64,000 nucleotides of DNA from CATQGW01 sp965242565 (GTDB lineage: Bacteria; Chloroflexota; Dehalococcoidia; Bin125): NCBI GenBank assembly GCA_965242565.1, contig OZ251457.1, forward strand, positions 2,790,001-2,854,000, in the 5' to 3' direction. Shown piece by piece: positions 7,888-16,594 of the stretch. Within the stretch, counting starts at the first letter, position 1, and each line of letters begins with the position of its first letter. The notes under the pieces were generated by a model that saw only the letters and a program-made list of their open reading frames with translations, made no database searches and was not told the origin of the DNA. Position numbers and translations under genes: made by a program.

Positions 7888-8364
7888 ATGCCGTGTTTGG
7901 GCAACATCACACTCCGCTTGCCTGGCCTAGAGTCCTCTTCCTACGAGGTGACCAGTGACGCGACCGATCACTACAACTGCGTCGCGTGGGCGATGGGTGA
8001 GGACGATCGATGGTGGAGCCACGAATCAGACGAGGACTACTACTGGCCGGACCAAGCCGAGCGCGGCGACGGCGCGCCGGCCTACCAGGCGATGTTCAGG
8101 CTCTACGGATTCGAGGGGTGCGCCGACGGCGGGAGCGAACCCGGCTTCGAGAAGATCGCGATCTTCGCCAAAGAAGGACGCTTTACCCATGTGGCCCGCC
8201 AGCTTCCTTCCGGCCGCTGGACAAGCAAGCTCGGCGAAAACTGCGACATTGAGCATGAGATCGACTCTTTGACGCATCCCAGATCATCCTTCCCGCAATA
8301 CAACTACGGCGAAGTTGTCGCCTTCATGCGCCGCTCGCGGCGCGCCGATGGCGAAGAAGCCTGA
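7888..8364 (+). CDS. Unknown protein, module gene B (copy 2), DUF7689-like
   Basis: A 158-residue paralogue of the protein at 6932, identical in length. Shared landmarks are YNCVAWAMGE, the Trp-rich DDRWW segment, EKIAIFAKEGRFTHVARQL, SGRWTSKLG, CDIEH and VAFMRR. The central segment (about residues 45-85) differs strongly from copy 1 while the flanks are nearly fixed, a pattern seen in proteins that diversify a recognition surface. No signal peptide or membrane segment is present, so it should be cytoplasmic. It is followed by the peroxiredoxin after 65 bp. Confidence 0.7.
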   Translation: MPCLGNITLRLPGLESSSYEVTSDATDHYNCVAWAMGEDDRWWSHESDEDYYWPDQAERGDGAPAYQAMFRLYGFEGCADGGSEPGFEKIAIFAKEGRFTHVARQLPSGRWTSKLGENCDIEHEIDSLTHPRSSFPQYNYGEVVAFMRRSRRADGEEA

Positions 8365-8429
8365 TCTACCGGTGGGGAGCTAAGCTACGCGACACCATCG
8401 CGACGACTGGTGAAACTGGAGGAGACACA

Positions 8430-8912
8430 ATGCCGATTGCTGAAGGGGATGCGCTGCCGGAGGTGAATGGGACAGTGATGGCCGGCGGACGGCCGGGGCC
8501 GGTGAGCCTGCGCGAGTTCGTGGGCGACAAGAAGACGGTGATCTTCGGCGTGCCCGGCGCGTTCACGCCGACCTGCACCAACGATCACCTGCCGACCTTC
8601 GCCGTGGCGGCCGACGCGCTGGCCGAGGCGGGGATCGAGCAGACGATCTGCATGTCGACCAACGACATCTTCGTGCTCGAAGCGTGGAACGCGGCGCACG
8701 GCGCGGAGCACATCACGATGCTGGCCGACGGCTCGGGCGAGCTGACCCGCGCGCTCGACCTGGGACTGGACCTGAGCGGTCTGGGGCTGGGCTTCCGCTG
8801 CACGCGCTTTGCGATGCTGGTGGATGGCGGCGCGGTCAAGGCGCTCCAGCTGGAGGAGTCGCCGGGCGCGTGCGCGATGACCAGCGCCTCGGCGATTCTG
8901 GAGCGCGCCTGA
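8430..8912 (+). CDS. Peroxiredoxin, Prx5-like
   Basis: A 160-residue atypical peroxiredoxin. The segment VIFGVPGAFTPTCTND carries the peroxidatic Cys in the PxxxTxxC arrangement typical of Prx5/AhpE-type enzymes, with a later FRCTRFAMLVDGG strand. It should reduce hydrogen peroxide or alkyl hydroperoxides in the cytoplasm, with a thioredoxin- or glutaredoxin-type reductant. The ATG at 8430 has GGAGGAG about 8 bp upstream. The next gene starts at a GTG only 2 bp after the stop, so the pair is probably co-transcribed. Confidence 0.88.
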   Translation: MPIAEGDALPEVNGTVMAGGRPGPVSLREFVGDKKTVIFGVPGAFTPTCTNDHLPTFAVAADALAEAGIEQTICMSTNDIFVLEAWNAAHGAEHITMLADGSGELTRALDLGLDLSGLGLGFRCTRFAMLVDGGAVKALQLEESPGACAMTSASAILERA

Positions 8913-8914
8913 CG

Positions 8915-9427
8915 GTGACCGCCGAGCCCGACGCGCCGCCGCTGCGCCCGCGCGACGCGGCGGCGCTCGACCGTTACCGCGGGGTGCGCTCGACGCACAC
9001 CTACACGGCCTCCTGGTTCCACAACGCAACGTTCGTCTTCCCGCTGGCGGCCGCGCTGATCGCGGGGATCGTCTGGCTGGCGGCGGGCAGCGGCGAGGCG
9101 GGCGGAGCGGCGCTCTTCTTTCTGCTCGTGACCGGCGTCATGCTGCCGGTGGTGTTCGTGACCTGGCGGCGGACGACGACGGCGATCGTGGTGCATGAGG
9201 CGGGAATTACCGCGCTGCACCAGGGCGAGGAGCAGCTGACGCTGGCCTGGGCCGAGCTGCTCGGCGTGCGGCGGGTGGAGACGATGGGCAACGTGCGTTG
9301 GTATCTCGACGGCGCGGAAGGGGAGCACATCGTGGTGGAGGGCGAGATGTCGGGGCGCGAGGCGCTGCTGGAGGCGGCGGAGGCTATTGCTCCGAGTCGT
9401 CCGCCTCCTGCTGCGGGGCGGGAGTGA
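8915..9427 (+). CDS. Membrane protein with two helices and a PH-like domain
   Basis: About 170 residues from a GTG start directly after the peroxiredoxin stop. Two hydrophobic helices (around FVFPLAAALIAGIVWLA and ALFFLLVTGVMLPVVFV) are followed by a soluble C-terminal part with WRRTTTAIVVHEAGITAL and WAELLGVRRVET, strands that resemble the bacterial PH-like/YcxB domain. The likely topology is N-terminus and C-terminal domain both inside. No function is assigned. The 3' end overlaps the convergent gene by 44 bp. A start further upstream would overlap the peroxiredoxin and is not supported. Confidence 0.6.
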   Translation: MTAEPDAPPLRPRDAAALDRYRGVRSTHTYTASWFHNATFVFPLAAALIAGIVWLAAGSGEAGGAALFFLLVTGVMLPVVFVTWRRTTTAIVVHEAGITALHQGEEQLTLAWAELLGVRRVETMGNVRWYLDGAEGEHIVVEGEMSGREALLEAAEAIAPSRPPPAAGRE

Positions 9428-10028
9428 CGGGCGGCAGTCCGGAGTTGAGCACGGGGCGCGAGGCGGGCGGCAGCACGAGCGCAGCCGAGGCGGTGGCGCG
9501 TCCGTCGGCGGCCTGCTCGAAGATCAGGGCGATCGCCGCGCCGGCGCCGATTTCGGACGGCTCGCCGGGGCGGAGGTTGAGCAGGAATGTGGAGTCGGGG
9601 CGGATCGTGATGGCGGCGCGCCCGGAGCTCGTTTCGAGCGTGATGACGTGGAAGAGCAGATCGGCGAGGCCGGCGGCGGTTTCCACCTCGCGCATTTCTT
9701 CGCGCACCTCAACGACTCGCCCGGCGAGCACCTGGCGTCCGCGCAGGCCTTCGGGTTGGAAGGGGCTGAGGCCGCTCGCGCCGAGCACCAGCGCGGTGTT
9801 GATGTTGGCCGTCGGGTCGTAGCCGACGCGGACGCGGCCCGCGACGCTGGCGGCTGCTCCCTCCTCCACGGCGGCGGCGGCGTCGCTGTCTGGGCCGTCG
9901 AGCGTGAGTGTGGTGGGCGCTTCGGGCTGGTCGGCGAGGAATTCCGCGCCGACGAACCATCCGCCGGCGGCGACGCCGACGAGAATGGCGAGCACGATGG
10001 TCAGGTTGAGCGTCTGGCGGGGGTTCAT
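9384..10028 (-). CDS. Membrane-anchored protein of unknown function
   Basis: A 214-residue protein with one N-terminal transmembrane segment (LTIVLAILVGVAAGGWFVG) and an extracytoplasmic, beta-rich remainder. The ending is disordered and acidic (EADDSEQ). The stretch GRQVLAGRVVEVREEM followed by ITLETSSGRAAITI reads like an OB-type or DUF5666-like beta barrel. It overlaps the upstream gene by 4 bp (ATGA). Both proteins lie downstream of the aldehyde oxidoreductase on the same strand, but a strong hairpin separates them from it. No enzymatic motif was seen. Confidence 0.6.
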   Translation of the reverse strand: MNPRQTLNLTIVLAILVGVAAGGWFVGAEFLADQPEAPTTLTLDGPDSDAAAAVEEGAAASVAGRVRVGYDPTANINTALVLGASGLSPFQPEGLRGRQVLAGRVVEVREEMREVETAAGLADLLFHVITLETSSGRAAITIRPDSTFLLNLRPGEPSEIGAGAAIALIFEQAADGRATASAALVLPPASRPVLNSGLPPVTPAPQQEADDSEQ

Positions 10029-10468
10029 CGCGCCGCCTGCCGGGTGTAGCGCTCGGCGAGGTCGTCGCCGGTCACGGCGCGATCGGCGGGAATCACAATG
10101 ATTCCGTCGAGGATGTAGCTGTTGACGTTGTCGTCGCGCCCGCCGACCACCACCCAGTCGCCGGGATTGATGTCGGGCGCGGTGATCGGTTCGAGCAGTT
10201 CAACTTCGGCGTCGGCGGCGAATTCGACGGTGATCGGCGCGGCGTCGGCCCGCACGACAATGCCCTGGGCGTTGGTTTCGGTGACGAAGCCGGCGAGGTC
10301 GGCGGCGGGCGCGCCGTCGCTGCCCACCGGGGCGTCAAGCACGCGGATGAACTCGTCGCCGGCGTCGCCGCCCCACTGGAAGCCGGCGGCGATGGCGGCG
10401 GCGAAGACAACCGCCGCGGCGAGCGGGAGCCAGGCGCGTCGTCGAGCGGCGGCGAGCCACTGGCGCAC
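10025..10468 (-). CDS. Membrane-anchored DUF5666-like protein
   Basis: A 147-residue protein with an Arg-rich N-terminus, one transmembrane helix (PLAAAVVFAAAIAAGFQW) and a small outer domain. That domain has the pattern GFVTETNAQGIVVRAD ... GDWVVVGG, reminiscent of small OB-like DUF5666 domains. It overlaps the following gene by 4 bp. The pair probably forms an envelope complex of unknown role. Family resemblance is weak and based on pattern only. Confidence 0.55.
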   Translation of the reverse strand: MRQWLAAARRRAWLPLAAAVVFAAAIAAGFQWGGDAGDEFIRVLDAPVGSDGAPAADLAGFVTETNAQGIVVRADAAPITVEFAADAEVELLEPITAPDINPGDWVVVGGRDDNVNSYILDGIIVIPADRAVTGDDLAERYTRQAAR

Positions 10469-10507
10469 GGCAGTTCCTCTCCCGCGCTCAGGCGCAGCTG
10501 CTGATCG

Positions 10508-10540
10508 GAAGAGGGCGGACTCGGACGGCCCGCCCTCTTC
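10508..10540 (-). terminator. Strong hairpin after the aldehyde oxidoreductase gene
   Basis: Two perfect 11-nt arms (GAAGAGGGCGG and its complement) enclose an 11-nt loop, 40 bp past the aldehyde oxidoreductase stop and 40 bp before the next minus-strand start. No clear U-run follows, so it may be an intrinsic terminator of GC-rich type or an RNA-stabilising element that lowers expression of the downstream pair. Confidence 0.55.
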
Positions 10541-10580
10541 CCCACCCTGTTCGTGGTTGCGTCGGCGCGGCGCGCGGCGG

Positions 10581-12665
10581 CTAGACGGCGAGCGCGTCGG
10601 CGACTTCGGGCAGGCCGAGCGACTCCAGCTTCGTGCGGCTGGGCTGGCAGGTCGCCGTGTCCCAGTCGCAGGCGTTGAGGAAGTCGGTCTCCAGCCGCTC
10701 CACGTCGAGGATCACGTCGGCCAGCGGGCCGGTCGTCTGGTGCGTGCCGTTCCCGCCCCACAGGCGGTCCGGCACGAAGCGCTCGCGCGGGTTGTCGCCC
10801 TCCCGCACGCAGAAGGCCATCCGCAGGTTCGCGATCCGCTCGCCGGCGAGCTGCAGGTCGTCCCCGCTGAGGTTCCAGCCCGTCACCGAGTTGATCCACT
10901 CCGGGAACCGGTTCGTCGGCGCCGCCATCATGATGAACTGGCACATCCCCGACGAGTTCGAGATGTGCATGTACTCCGACGCGCCCTTGTGGTGCTCCCC
11001 GCGGTTCGCGTAGTCCTTGAAGTCCGAGGGCGCAGCCGGGTAGTCCGGGCCGCCGTAGCGCGAGGCGCCCTCGTACTGCGTGTGCCGCCCCGGCGTCGGG
11101 TCCAGCTTGTACGTCGTGTAGTACTCGGGCTGGAGCTTCCCGTCGTGCATCGGCAGCTCCTGGCCGCCCACATCGGTGCGGTAGGCCTGCGCGCGGTTGT
11201 CGCCGTTCTTCTCGTCGATCTTCGTCGCCGCCGCCGCCATCCCGTCGGCCAGCAGGTCGCCGAAGCCTTCCCGCTTCCCGATCAGGTGCAGCATCTCCAT
11301 GATCCCGTCGTCGTTGCCCCAGGTCAGCTCGACGCCGCCCGTGTCCTCGAGATCGATCAGCCCGTTCTCGAAGCACTCGATCGCGAACGAAATCACCGTC
11401 CCCGCGCCGATCGTGTCGAGGCCGTACTCGTTGCACCAGTGGTTCGCGGCCTGGAGCATGTCCAGGTTGTTCGACAGGTTCATCGTCCCGAACGACGCCA
11501 TCGTCTCGTACTCCGCGCGGTGCGTGTTCACCGGGTACTTGAACACGCCCTTCTCGTGCTCCCACTGATCCGGCACCCCGTGCGGCGACTCGATCGACTC
11601 CGCCCCGCAGGCCATCGGGCAGCGCCAGCACCCGTAGCTCTTCGCCCGCTTCCCCTTCCCGTTCGCGCCCATCGCGCGCCCCGTCCCCTCCTCGAACTGC
11701 GGCGGCTCGGTGTACGGGTTGAACGCCAGATCGCCGTGCGTCATCCGCGTCGCGTTCACCACCGGACCCGTGATCGAGTCCACGTTCTGGAACACCACTT
11801 CGCCCACGCCGCCCCAGTTGCGGACGGGCGAGTCCCCGTTGTGCGCCGACTGCGACGTGATCCCCGTCGTCCCGAACGTCGCGAAGAAGTCCCGCAGCGG
11901 CGCGATGAACTCGTCCCGCGAGGTCTTCGCCAACTCCCGAATCTCCGTGTCCTGCGAGAGCATGTTCTCCCGCGGCGCGCCCGACACCACCACCGCCTTC
12001 ACCTTCTTCGAGCCCATCACCGCGCCCACACCCGAGCGGGCCGCGAGGCGGCCGTGCTCGTTGCAGATGCCGGAGAGGTAGGAGAGCTGCTCGCCGGAGG
12101 GGCCGATGCAGGCCACCGAGGCCTTCTTGCCGTACTTCTCCTTGAAGGCGTTCTCGACCTCGATCGCGCCCATGCCCCAGTATTCGGAGGCGTCCTCGAT
12201 CGTGACGGTGTCGCCGTCGATCAGGATGTAGACGGGGTTGTCGGACTGGCCGTAGAAGAGGATGCCGTCCCAGCCGGCGAACTTGAGGTAGGGGCCGAAG
12301 TCGCCGCCGCAGTTGGCGTCGCCCCAGCCGCCGGTCGAGGGGCTCTTGCAGACGGCCTGGAAGCGGTTGCCGAAGATCGGCGTGCCGGTCAGCAGGCCGG
12401 GCATCAGGCCCAGCACGTTGCCGGGGCCGAGCGGGTCGGCGCCCTGGGGGATGCGGTCGAAGAGCAGCCGGACGCCGATGCCGTAGCCGCCGAGGTAGTC
12501 CTTGTACATCTGCTCGGGCAGTTCTTCGGCCTCGACGCGGCCGTCGCCGAGGTGGACGTTGATGATCTTGCCGTTGTAGGCCAGTTCCGAGGGGTTCCAC
12601 TCCCTGGCTTCGGCGGGGGCGTCCGCCGTCTCAGTCTGACCGTTGCCGCCGGGTACGTTCGCCAT
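10581..12665 (-). CDS. Aldehyde:ferredoxin oxidoreductase family enzyme
   Basis: A 694-residue protein of full family length. The N-terminal GKIINVHLGDGRVEAEELPEQ and GGYGIGVRLLFDRIP segments are the start of the tungstopterin-binding domain. CWRCPMACG (about residues 342-350) supplies three of the four [4Fe-4S] cysteines, and a C-terminal LNACDWDTATC can supply the fourth. The enzyme should oxidise an aldehyde, or catalyse a related ferredoxin-linked two-electron reaction, with a W or Mo bis-pterin. The ATG at 12665 is preceded by GAGG; a longer in-frame start adds 83 residues of non-protein-like sequence. Cofactor genes (mobA, yqeC-like) lie 20 kb away. Confidence 0.9.
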   Translation of the reverse strand: MANVPGGNGQTETADAPAEAREWNPSELAYNGKIINVHLGDGRVEAEELPEQMYKDYLGGYGIGVRLLFDRIPQGADPLGPGNVLGLMPGLLTGTPIFGNRFQAVCKSPSTGGWGDANCGGDFGPYLKFAGWDGILFYGQSDNPVYILIDGDTVTIEDASEYWGMGAIEVENAFKEKYGKKASVACIGPSGEQLSYLSGICNEHGRLAARSGVGAVMGSKKVKAVVVSGAPRENMLSQDTEIRELAKTSRDEFIAPLRDFFATFGTTGITSQSAHNGDSPVRNWGGVGEVVFQNVDSITGPVVNATRMTHGDLAFNPYTEPPQFEEGTGRAMGANGKGKRAKSYGCWRCPMACGAESIESPHGVPDQWEHEKGVFKYPVNTHRAEYETMASFGTMNLSNNLDMLQAANHWCNEYGLDTIGAGTVISFAIECFENGLIDLEDTGGVELTWGNDDGIMEMLHLIGKREGFGDLLADGMAAAATKIDEKNGDNRAQAYRTDVGGQELPMHDGKLQPEYYTTYKLDPTPGRHTQYEGASRYGGPDYPAAPSDFKDYANRGEHHKGASEYMHISNSSGMCQFIMMAAPTNRFPEWINSVTGWNLSGDDLQLAGERIANLRMAFCVREGDNPRERFVPDRLWGGNGTHQTTGPLADVILDVERLETDFLNACDWDTATCQPSRTKLESLGLPEVADALAV

Positions 12666-12870
12666 CGTCTCGTTCCTCATTTCCTGAGTCGCGGTCGCCG
12701 CCGAAGCGCCGCCGCGTAATCCGCGCGCTCCCCTGTGGAGCGGATTGCGCACAGGATAGCCAATCGGCGGGCTGCGCGCTACGCGCGAGCGGCGAGCGGC
12801 GCTCCTCCAGCCGCGCGGGTATCCTGAGCGCAACCAGAGCACCAGCTCACAGATCGGAAGGAACGCCGTC
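12666..12870. promoter_or_regulatory. Divergent promoter region, aldehyde oxidoreductase / LLM gene
   Basis: In this 205-bp gap, TATCCT occurs on the minus strand (12753-12758) and on the plus strand (12820-12825), each followed by a GCGC-containing tract. The positions are about 90 and 45 bp from the respective starts. The hexamers match TAnnnT -10 elements seen upstream of other genes here. No operator-like palindrome was found. Confidence 0.4.
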
Positions 12871-13845
12871 GTGAAGGACATGCGGATTGGGCTGCACATT
12901 GCTTCGCACAACATTCAGCTGATGGGAGCGCCGCAGCTGATTGAGGGGATCGTCGCGGCCGACGCGGCGGGGCTGGATACGGCCTGGCTGACTGTGGGCG
13001 GGCCCGCGCCCGATCCTTTCGCGGTGTTCGTGGGGGCTGCGCTGAGCGGGGCGGAGCGGATTGAGCTGGGTACCTCGATCGTGCCGACTTACCCGCGCCA
13101 CCCGATCTCGATGGCGCAGGGCGCGGCGACGGTGGACCAGGTCGCGCCGGGGCGGATGATTCTGGGGCTGGGTCCGTCGCACAAGCCGGCGATCGAGGGC
13201 ACCTGGGGCATTCCGTTCGAGAAGCCGCTCTCGCACCTGCGCGAGTACGTGACGATCTGCCGCGCGCTGCTGGAGGAAGGCGAAGTCAACTTCGAGGGCG
13301 ACATTCTCACCGCGCGGGCCCAGCTGCCGGGCGGGCCGACGCAGGTGCGGACGATGATCGCGGCGCTGCGCGAGAAGGCGTTCCAGATGAGCGGCGAGAT
13401 CACGGCGGGCGGCATTTCCTGGATGTGCCCGCTGCCCTACATCCGCGATGTGGCCGCGCCCGCGCAGCAGGCCGGGGCCGACGCGGCGGGGCGCGAGAAG
13501 CCGCAGATGGTGGTTCACACGCCGATCATCGCCAGCCAGGATCAGGCGGCGATCTACGCCGCCGCGCGCCGGCAGTTCGGCTTCTACCAGCGGCTGCCCT
13601 ACTACTCGCAGATGCTGCAGGACGCGGGCTACGAGGAGGCAGCCGGGCGCGATTTCACCGATCGCATGGCCGATGCGCTGATCATCTCCGGCTCCGACGA
13701 CGAGATCGCCGACCGTGTGCGGGCGATGCACGACGACTACGGCGTCGATGAGCTGCTGGCGGCGATCGTGGTGCTGGAGGACGACCCGGAACCGGCGATT
13801 GCCCGCACCCGGGCGCTGCTCGGCGAGCTGGCGCAGGCGGATTAG
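12871..13845 (+). CDS. LLM-class flavin/F420-dependent oxidoreductase
   Basis: A 324-residue luciferase-like TIM-barrel protein. Characteristic segments are MRIGLHIAS at the start, DTAWLTVGG, IELGTSIVPTYPRHPISMAQGAATVDQVAPGRMILGLG (read in parts) and SHLREYVTICRALLEEG. The family uses F420 or FMN for hydride transfer or monooxygenation. Absence of a recognisable Cys-based site fits F420-dependent dehydrogenases or reductases. The start is GTG at 12871 or ATG at 12880; GGAAGG lies upstream of both. It is divergent from the aldehyde oxidoreductase and overlaps the convergent MFS stop by 4 bp. Confidence 0.85.
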   Translation: MKDMRIGLHIASHNIQLMGAPQLIEGIVAADAAGLDTAWLTVGGPAPDPFAVFVGAALSGAERIELGTSIVPTYPRHPISMAQGAATVDQVAPGRMILGLGPSHKPAIEGTWGIPFEKPLSHLREYVTICRALLEEGEVNFEGDILTARAQLPGGPTQVRTMIAALREKAFQMSGEITAGGISWMCPLPYIRDVAAPAQQAGADAAGREKPQMVVHTPIIASQDQAAIYAAARRQFGFYQRLPYYSQMLQDAGYEEAAGRDFTDRMADALIISGSDDEIADRVRAMHDDYGVDELLAAIVVLEDDPEPAIARTRALLGELAQAD

Positions 13846-15221
13846 CCGGGCGACGGCCGCTTCTGCGGATCCATCAGCACGACGGGCGCGACCCGCGCGG
13901 CGAAGAGCGGGCTGTGCGCGGGCGACGGCGCCTGGCGAGGCGGCTCGACGGGGGCGGGCTGAGCAGCTGTGGCGGCTGCGCCGGTGCCCTCCTCCGGCGG
14001 CAGGCGGCGGGTGCGCAGCCAGCCGAGGAACATCAGCACCGTGCCCGCGGCCACTACCAGGGCGACGATGTAGAGCGCCTGCCGCCCGCCGATCGCGTCG
14101 GCCAGTCCGCCCCAGACGGGCGCGAGCAGCGCCTGTAGCCCGAATGCGATCAGCACCCAGCTCATCACCCGCCCGAAATACTCGCCGCGGGTGTTGTTCA
14201 TCAGAATCGCCTGGTTGACCAGCATCACGCCCGAGCGTCCCGCGCCGGCCACACCGGCCGCGATCAGCAGCAGCGCATAGGTCGGCGCGCCGCCGACCAA
14301 TGCCGTGCCCAGACCCAGCGTGAGGGCCGTGACGAACAAGGCCGGCCAGGCCAGCCGTCCGCCGACCACTCCGGCCAGCACCAGGTTGACCGGCAGCGCC
14401 GAAATGCCGAAGACCAGATTGAGTACCGTCGCCTCGGTCGGCTCGCGCCCGAACTCGCGATCCATTAAACCGGGCAGCAGCGTTTGCAGGGCGAACCCGG
14501 CGACCACGATCAACAGCCAGAAGAGCCACAGATTGCGCAGCTGCGGTCGCACGCGCAGATAGCTGAACCCGGCCGTGAGCTCGGAGCGCACCGAGCTGCG
14601 CCGCTGCACCGCCTCGGGCGACGGCGCGCCGTAGGGCAGCAGCGTCGTCAGCGGCACCACCACTACGAAGAACGACGCCACCAGTAGGTAGAGGAGGCCC
14701 GAATCGAGCCCCATGGTGGTGACCAGAATGGCCGCCAGCATCGGACCCAACACGGCGGCGACGTTGATCGACATCTGTTGCAGCGCCACGGCGTTGGCGA
14801 GCAAGCGGGGCGGCACCAGATCCACGACCCAGGCCTGCCGCGCCGGGCCCATCAGCGAGAACGCCGCGCCCATCAGAAAGGTCGAGCCGAAGAGCAGCGG
14901 GATCGTAATGTTGTCGGTCACGATCAGCACGCCGGTGATGATGATGATGATGCAGGGCGCAATTTGCCCGCCCAGCACCAGCGGTTTTTTCGCGTAGCGA
15001 TCGGCGATCACGCCGCCGAACGGCCCCAGAATCAGCTGGGCCGGGGCCATCCCCATCTGCGCAATGCCCGAGGCGGTGTAGGAGCCGGTCAGCTCGTAGG
15101 CGACGATCGGCACGAGGATGAAGGTGGTCATGAATGCGGTCGTGGCCAGCAGGGAGCCGGACCAGAGCAGGCGGAAGTCGCGCTCGCCCAACGCCTCGAA
15201 GCTGGCTCGCAGCCGCCCCAT
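13842..15221 (-). CDS. MFS exporter 5 of 5 in tandem array
   Basis: A 459-residue, 12-helix major facilitator of the MFS_3/EntS-like drug exporter group. The opening RDFRLLWSGSLLATTAFMTTF, the loop motif GGVIADRYAKKPL and FGRVMSW are shared with its neighbours. It is the last gene of a five-gene minus-strand operon and starts 2 bp after the stop of the preceding MFS gene. The cytoplasmic C-terminal tail ends in FAARVAPVVLMDPQKRP, a variant of a tail shared by four of the five proteins. Substrate unknown; efflux of small organic molecules is the family role. Confidence 0.88.
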   Translation of the reverse strand: MGRLRASFEALGERDFRLLWSGSLLATTAFMTTFILVPIVAYELTGSYTASGIAQMGMAPAQLILGPFGGVIADRYAKKPLVLGGQIAPCIIIIITGVLIVTDNITIPLLFGSTFLMGAAFSLMGPARQAWVVDLVPPRLLANAVALQQMSINVAAVLGPMLAAILVTTMGLDSGLLYLLVASFFVVVVPLTTLLPYGAPSPEAVQRRSSVRSELTAGFSYLRVRPQLRNLWLFWLLIVVAGFALQTLLPGLMDREFGREPTEATVLNLVFGISALPVNLVLAGVVGGRLAWPALFVTALTLGLGTALVGGAPTYALLLIAAGVAGAGRSGVMLVNQAILMNNTRGEYFGRVMSWVLIAFGLQALLAPVWGGLADAIGGRQALYIVALVVAAGTVLMFLGWLRTRRLPPEEGTGAAATAAQPAPVEPPRQAPSPAHSPLFAARVAPVVLMDPQKRPSPG

Positions 15222-15223
15222 TG

Positions 15224-16594
15224 CTACGCTCCGCCCGCGCCCAGGCTGCCCGCCTTCTGCCCGTCCATCAGCGCCACCCGCGCCGCAACCGCGGGGCTGA
15301 AAGCCGGCGCTTCCGACGATCGCGCAGGGGCGGGCGGCGCGTCGGCCGGCAGCGCCGCGGCGGCCGTGCCCGGCTCCGGCGGGATCCGCCGCACCCGCAG
15401 CCAGGCGAGGAGCATCAGTCCGGTCGCGGCCGCCGCGACGATTCCCACCACGACCAGCGTCTCGCGCCCGCCGATCGCATCGGCGATCACGCCCCAGACC
15501 GGCCCCAGCATCGCCTGGAAGCCGAAGGCCATCAGCACGAACGACATCACCCGCCCGAAATACTGCGGGCGCGTGTTGGACATCATGATCGCCTGGTTGA
15601 CGAGCATCACGCCGGAGCGCCCCGCGCCGGCCACGGCGGAGAGGATCAGGATCAGCGCGTAGGTGGGGGCGATTGCGATCAGCCAGAGGCCGACGCTCAT
15701 CAGCAGCGCCGTGGCGAAGAGCATCGGCCAGGCCAGCCGGCCGCTGACCGCGCCGGCCAGCGGCAGATTGATCGCCAGCGCGGCGAAGCCGAAGATCGAG
15801 TTGATCACGACCGCCTCACTCGAGGAGCGGTTGAACTCCTGGTCGAGAATGCCCGGCATCAATGTCTGAATTGAGAATCCGCAGACGACGATGATCAACC
15901 AGAACGGCCAGAGGATGCGCAGCCGCGGGCTGCGCCGCAGGTAGCCGAAGCCGTCGGACAGTTCGCGCAGCGGCGAGCGCCCGCTCTGCTCGACGGGCTG
16001 CGTCCAGGGCAGCATGAAGGTGAGCGGGACGACGATCACGAACAGCAGCGCCGCGCCGAGGTAGAGCGCGCCGGCGTTGAGGTTGAAGGCGACCACGCAG
16101 ACGGAGGCGACCGTCGGTCCCAGCACCTGGGCGATGTTGATCGCCATCTGCTGGAGCGCCACGGCGTTGGGCAGCAGCCGCTCGGGCACCAGCTCGGCAA
16201 CCCAGGACTGGCGGGCCGGGCCGGTCAGCGCAAACGACGCGCCGCTGAGCAGCGTCGAGGCGAAGAGCAGCGGGATGGTGATCCAGTCGGCGACGATCAG
16301 CACGCCGGTGACGGCGATGATGCCGCAGGTTGTGAACTGGCCGATCAACACCGTGGGTTTCTTGGGCAGGCGGTCGGCCAGCACGCCGCCGAGCGGGGTG
16401 AGCAGCAGCATGGCGATGCCGTTGCCCATCGCGGCGAAGCCGGAGGCGGCGTAGGAGCCGGTCAGGTCGTAGGCGACGATCGGGACCAGCACGAAGGTGG
16501 TCATGAAGGCGGCGGTGGCCAGCATTGAGGCGGTCCACTGGAGGCGGAAGTCGCGCACCGCCAGCGCTGCGAAGGTGGTGCGCAGCCTGGCCAT
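15224..16594 (-). CDS. MFS exporter 4 of 5 in tandem array
   Basis: A 456-residue paralogue with 12 predicted helices. Landmarks are VRDFRLQWTASMLATAAFMTT, GGVLADRLPKKP, SGVMLVNQAIMMSNTRPQYFGRVM and VGGRETL-like helix 11. The ATG at 16594 overlaps the stop of the upstream gene by one base (TGATG), which indicates translational coupling; the in-frame ATG at 16609 would overlap it further. The tail ends AARVALMDGQKAGSLGAGGA, close to that of exporter 1. Substrate unknown. Confidence 0.88.
   Translation of the reverse strand: MARLRTTFAALAVRDFRLQWTASMLATAAFMTTFVLVPIVAYDLTGSYAASGFAAMGNGIAMLLLTPLGGVLADRLPKKPTVLIGQFTTCGIIAVTGVLIVADWITIPLLFASTLLSGASFALTGPARQSWVAELVPERLLPNAVALQQMAINIAQVLGPTVASVCVVAFNLNAGALYLGAALLFVIVVPLTFMLPWTQPVEQSGRSPLRELSDGFGYLRRSPRLRILWPFWLIIVVCGFSIQTLMPGILDQEFNRSSSEAVVINSIFGFAALAINLPLAGAVSGRLAWPMLFATALLMSVGLWLIAIAPTYALILILSAVAGAGRSGVMLVNQAIMMSNTRPQYFGRVMSFVLMAFGFQAMLGPVWGVIADAIGGRETLVVVGIVAAAATGLMLLAWLRVRRIPPEPGTAAAALPADAPPAPARSSEAPAFSPAVAARVALMDGQKAGSLGAGGA

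Noticed and set aside
10122..12719. 865-codon plus-strand open frame
   Set aside because: It is fully antisense to the aldehyde oxidoreductase, is rich in Arg, Val, His and Ala, and shows no domain. High GC content creates such frames.
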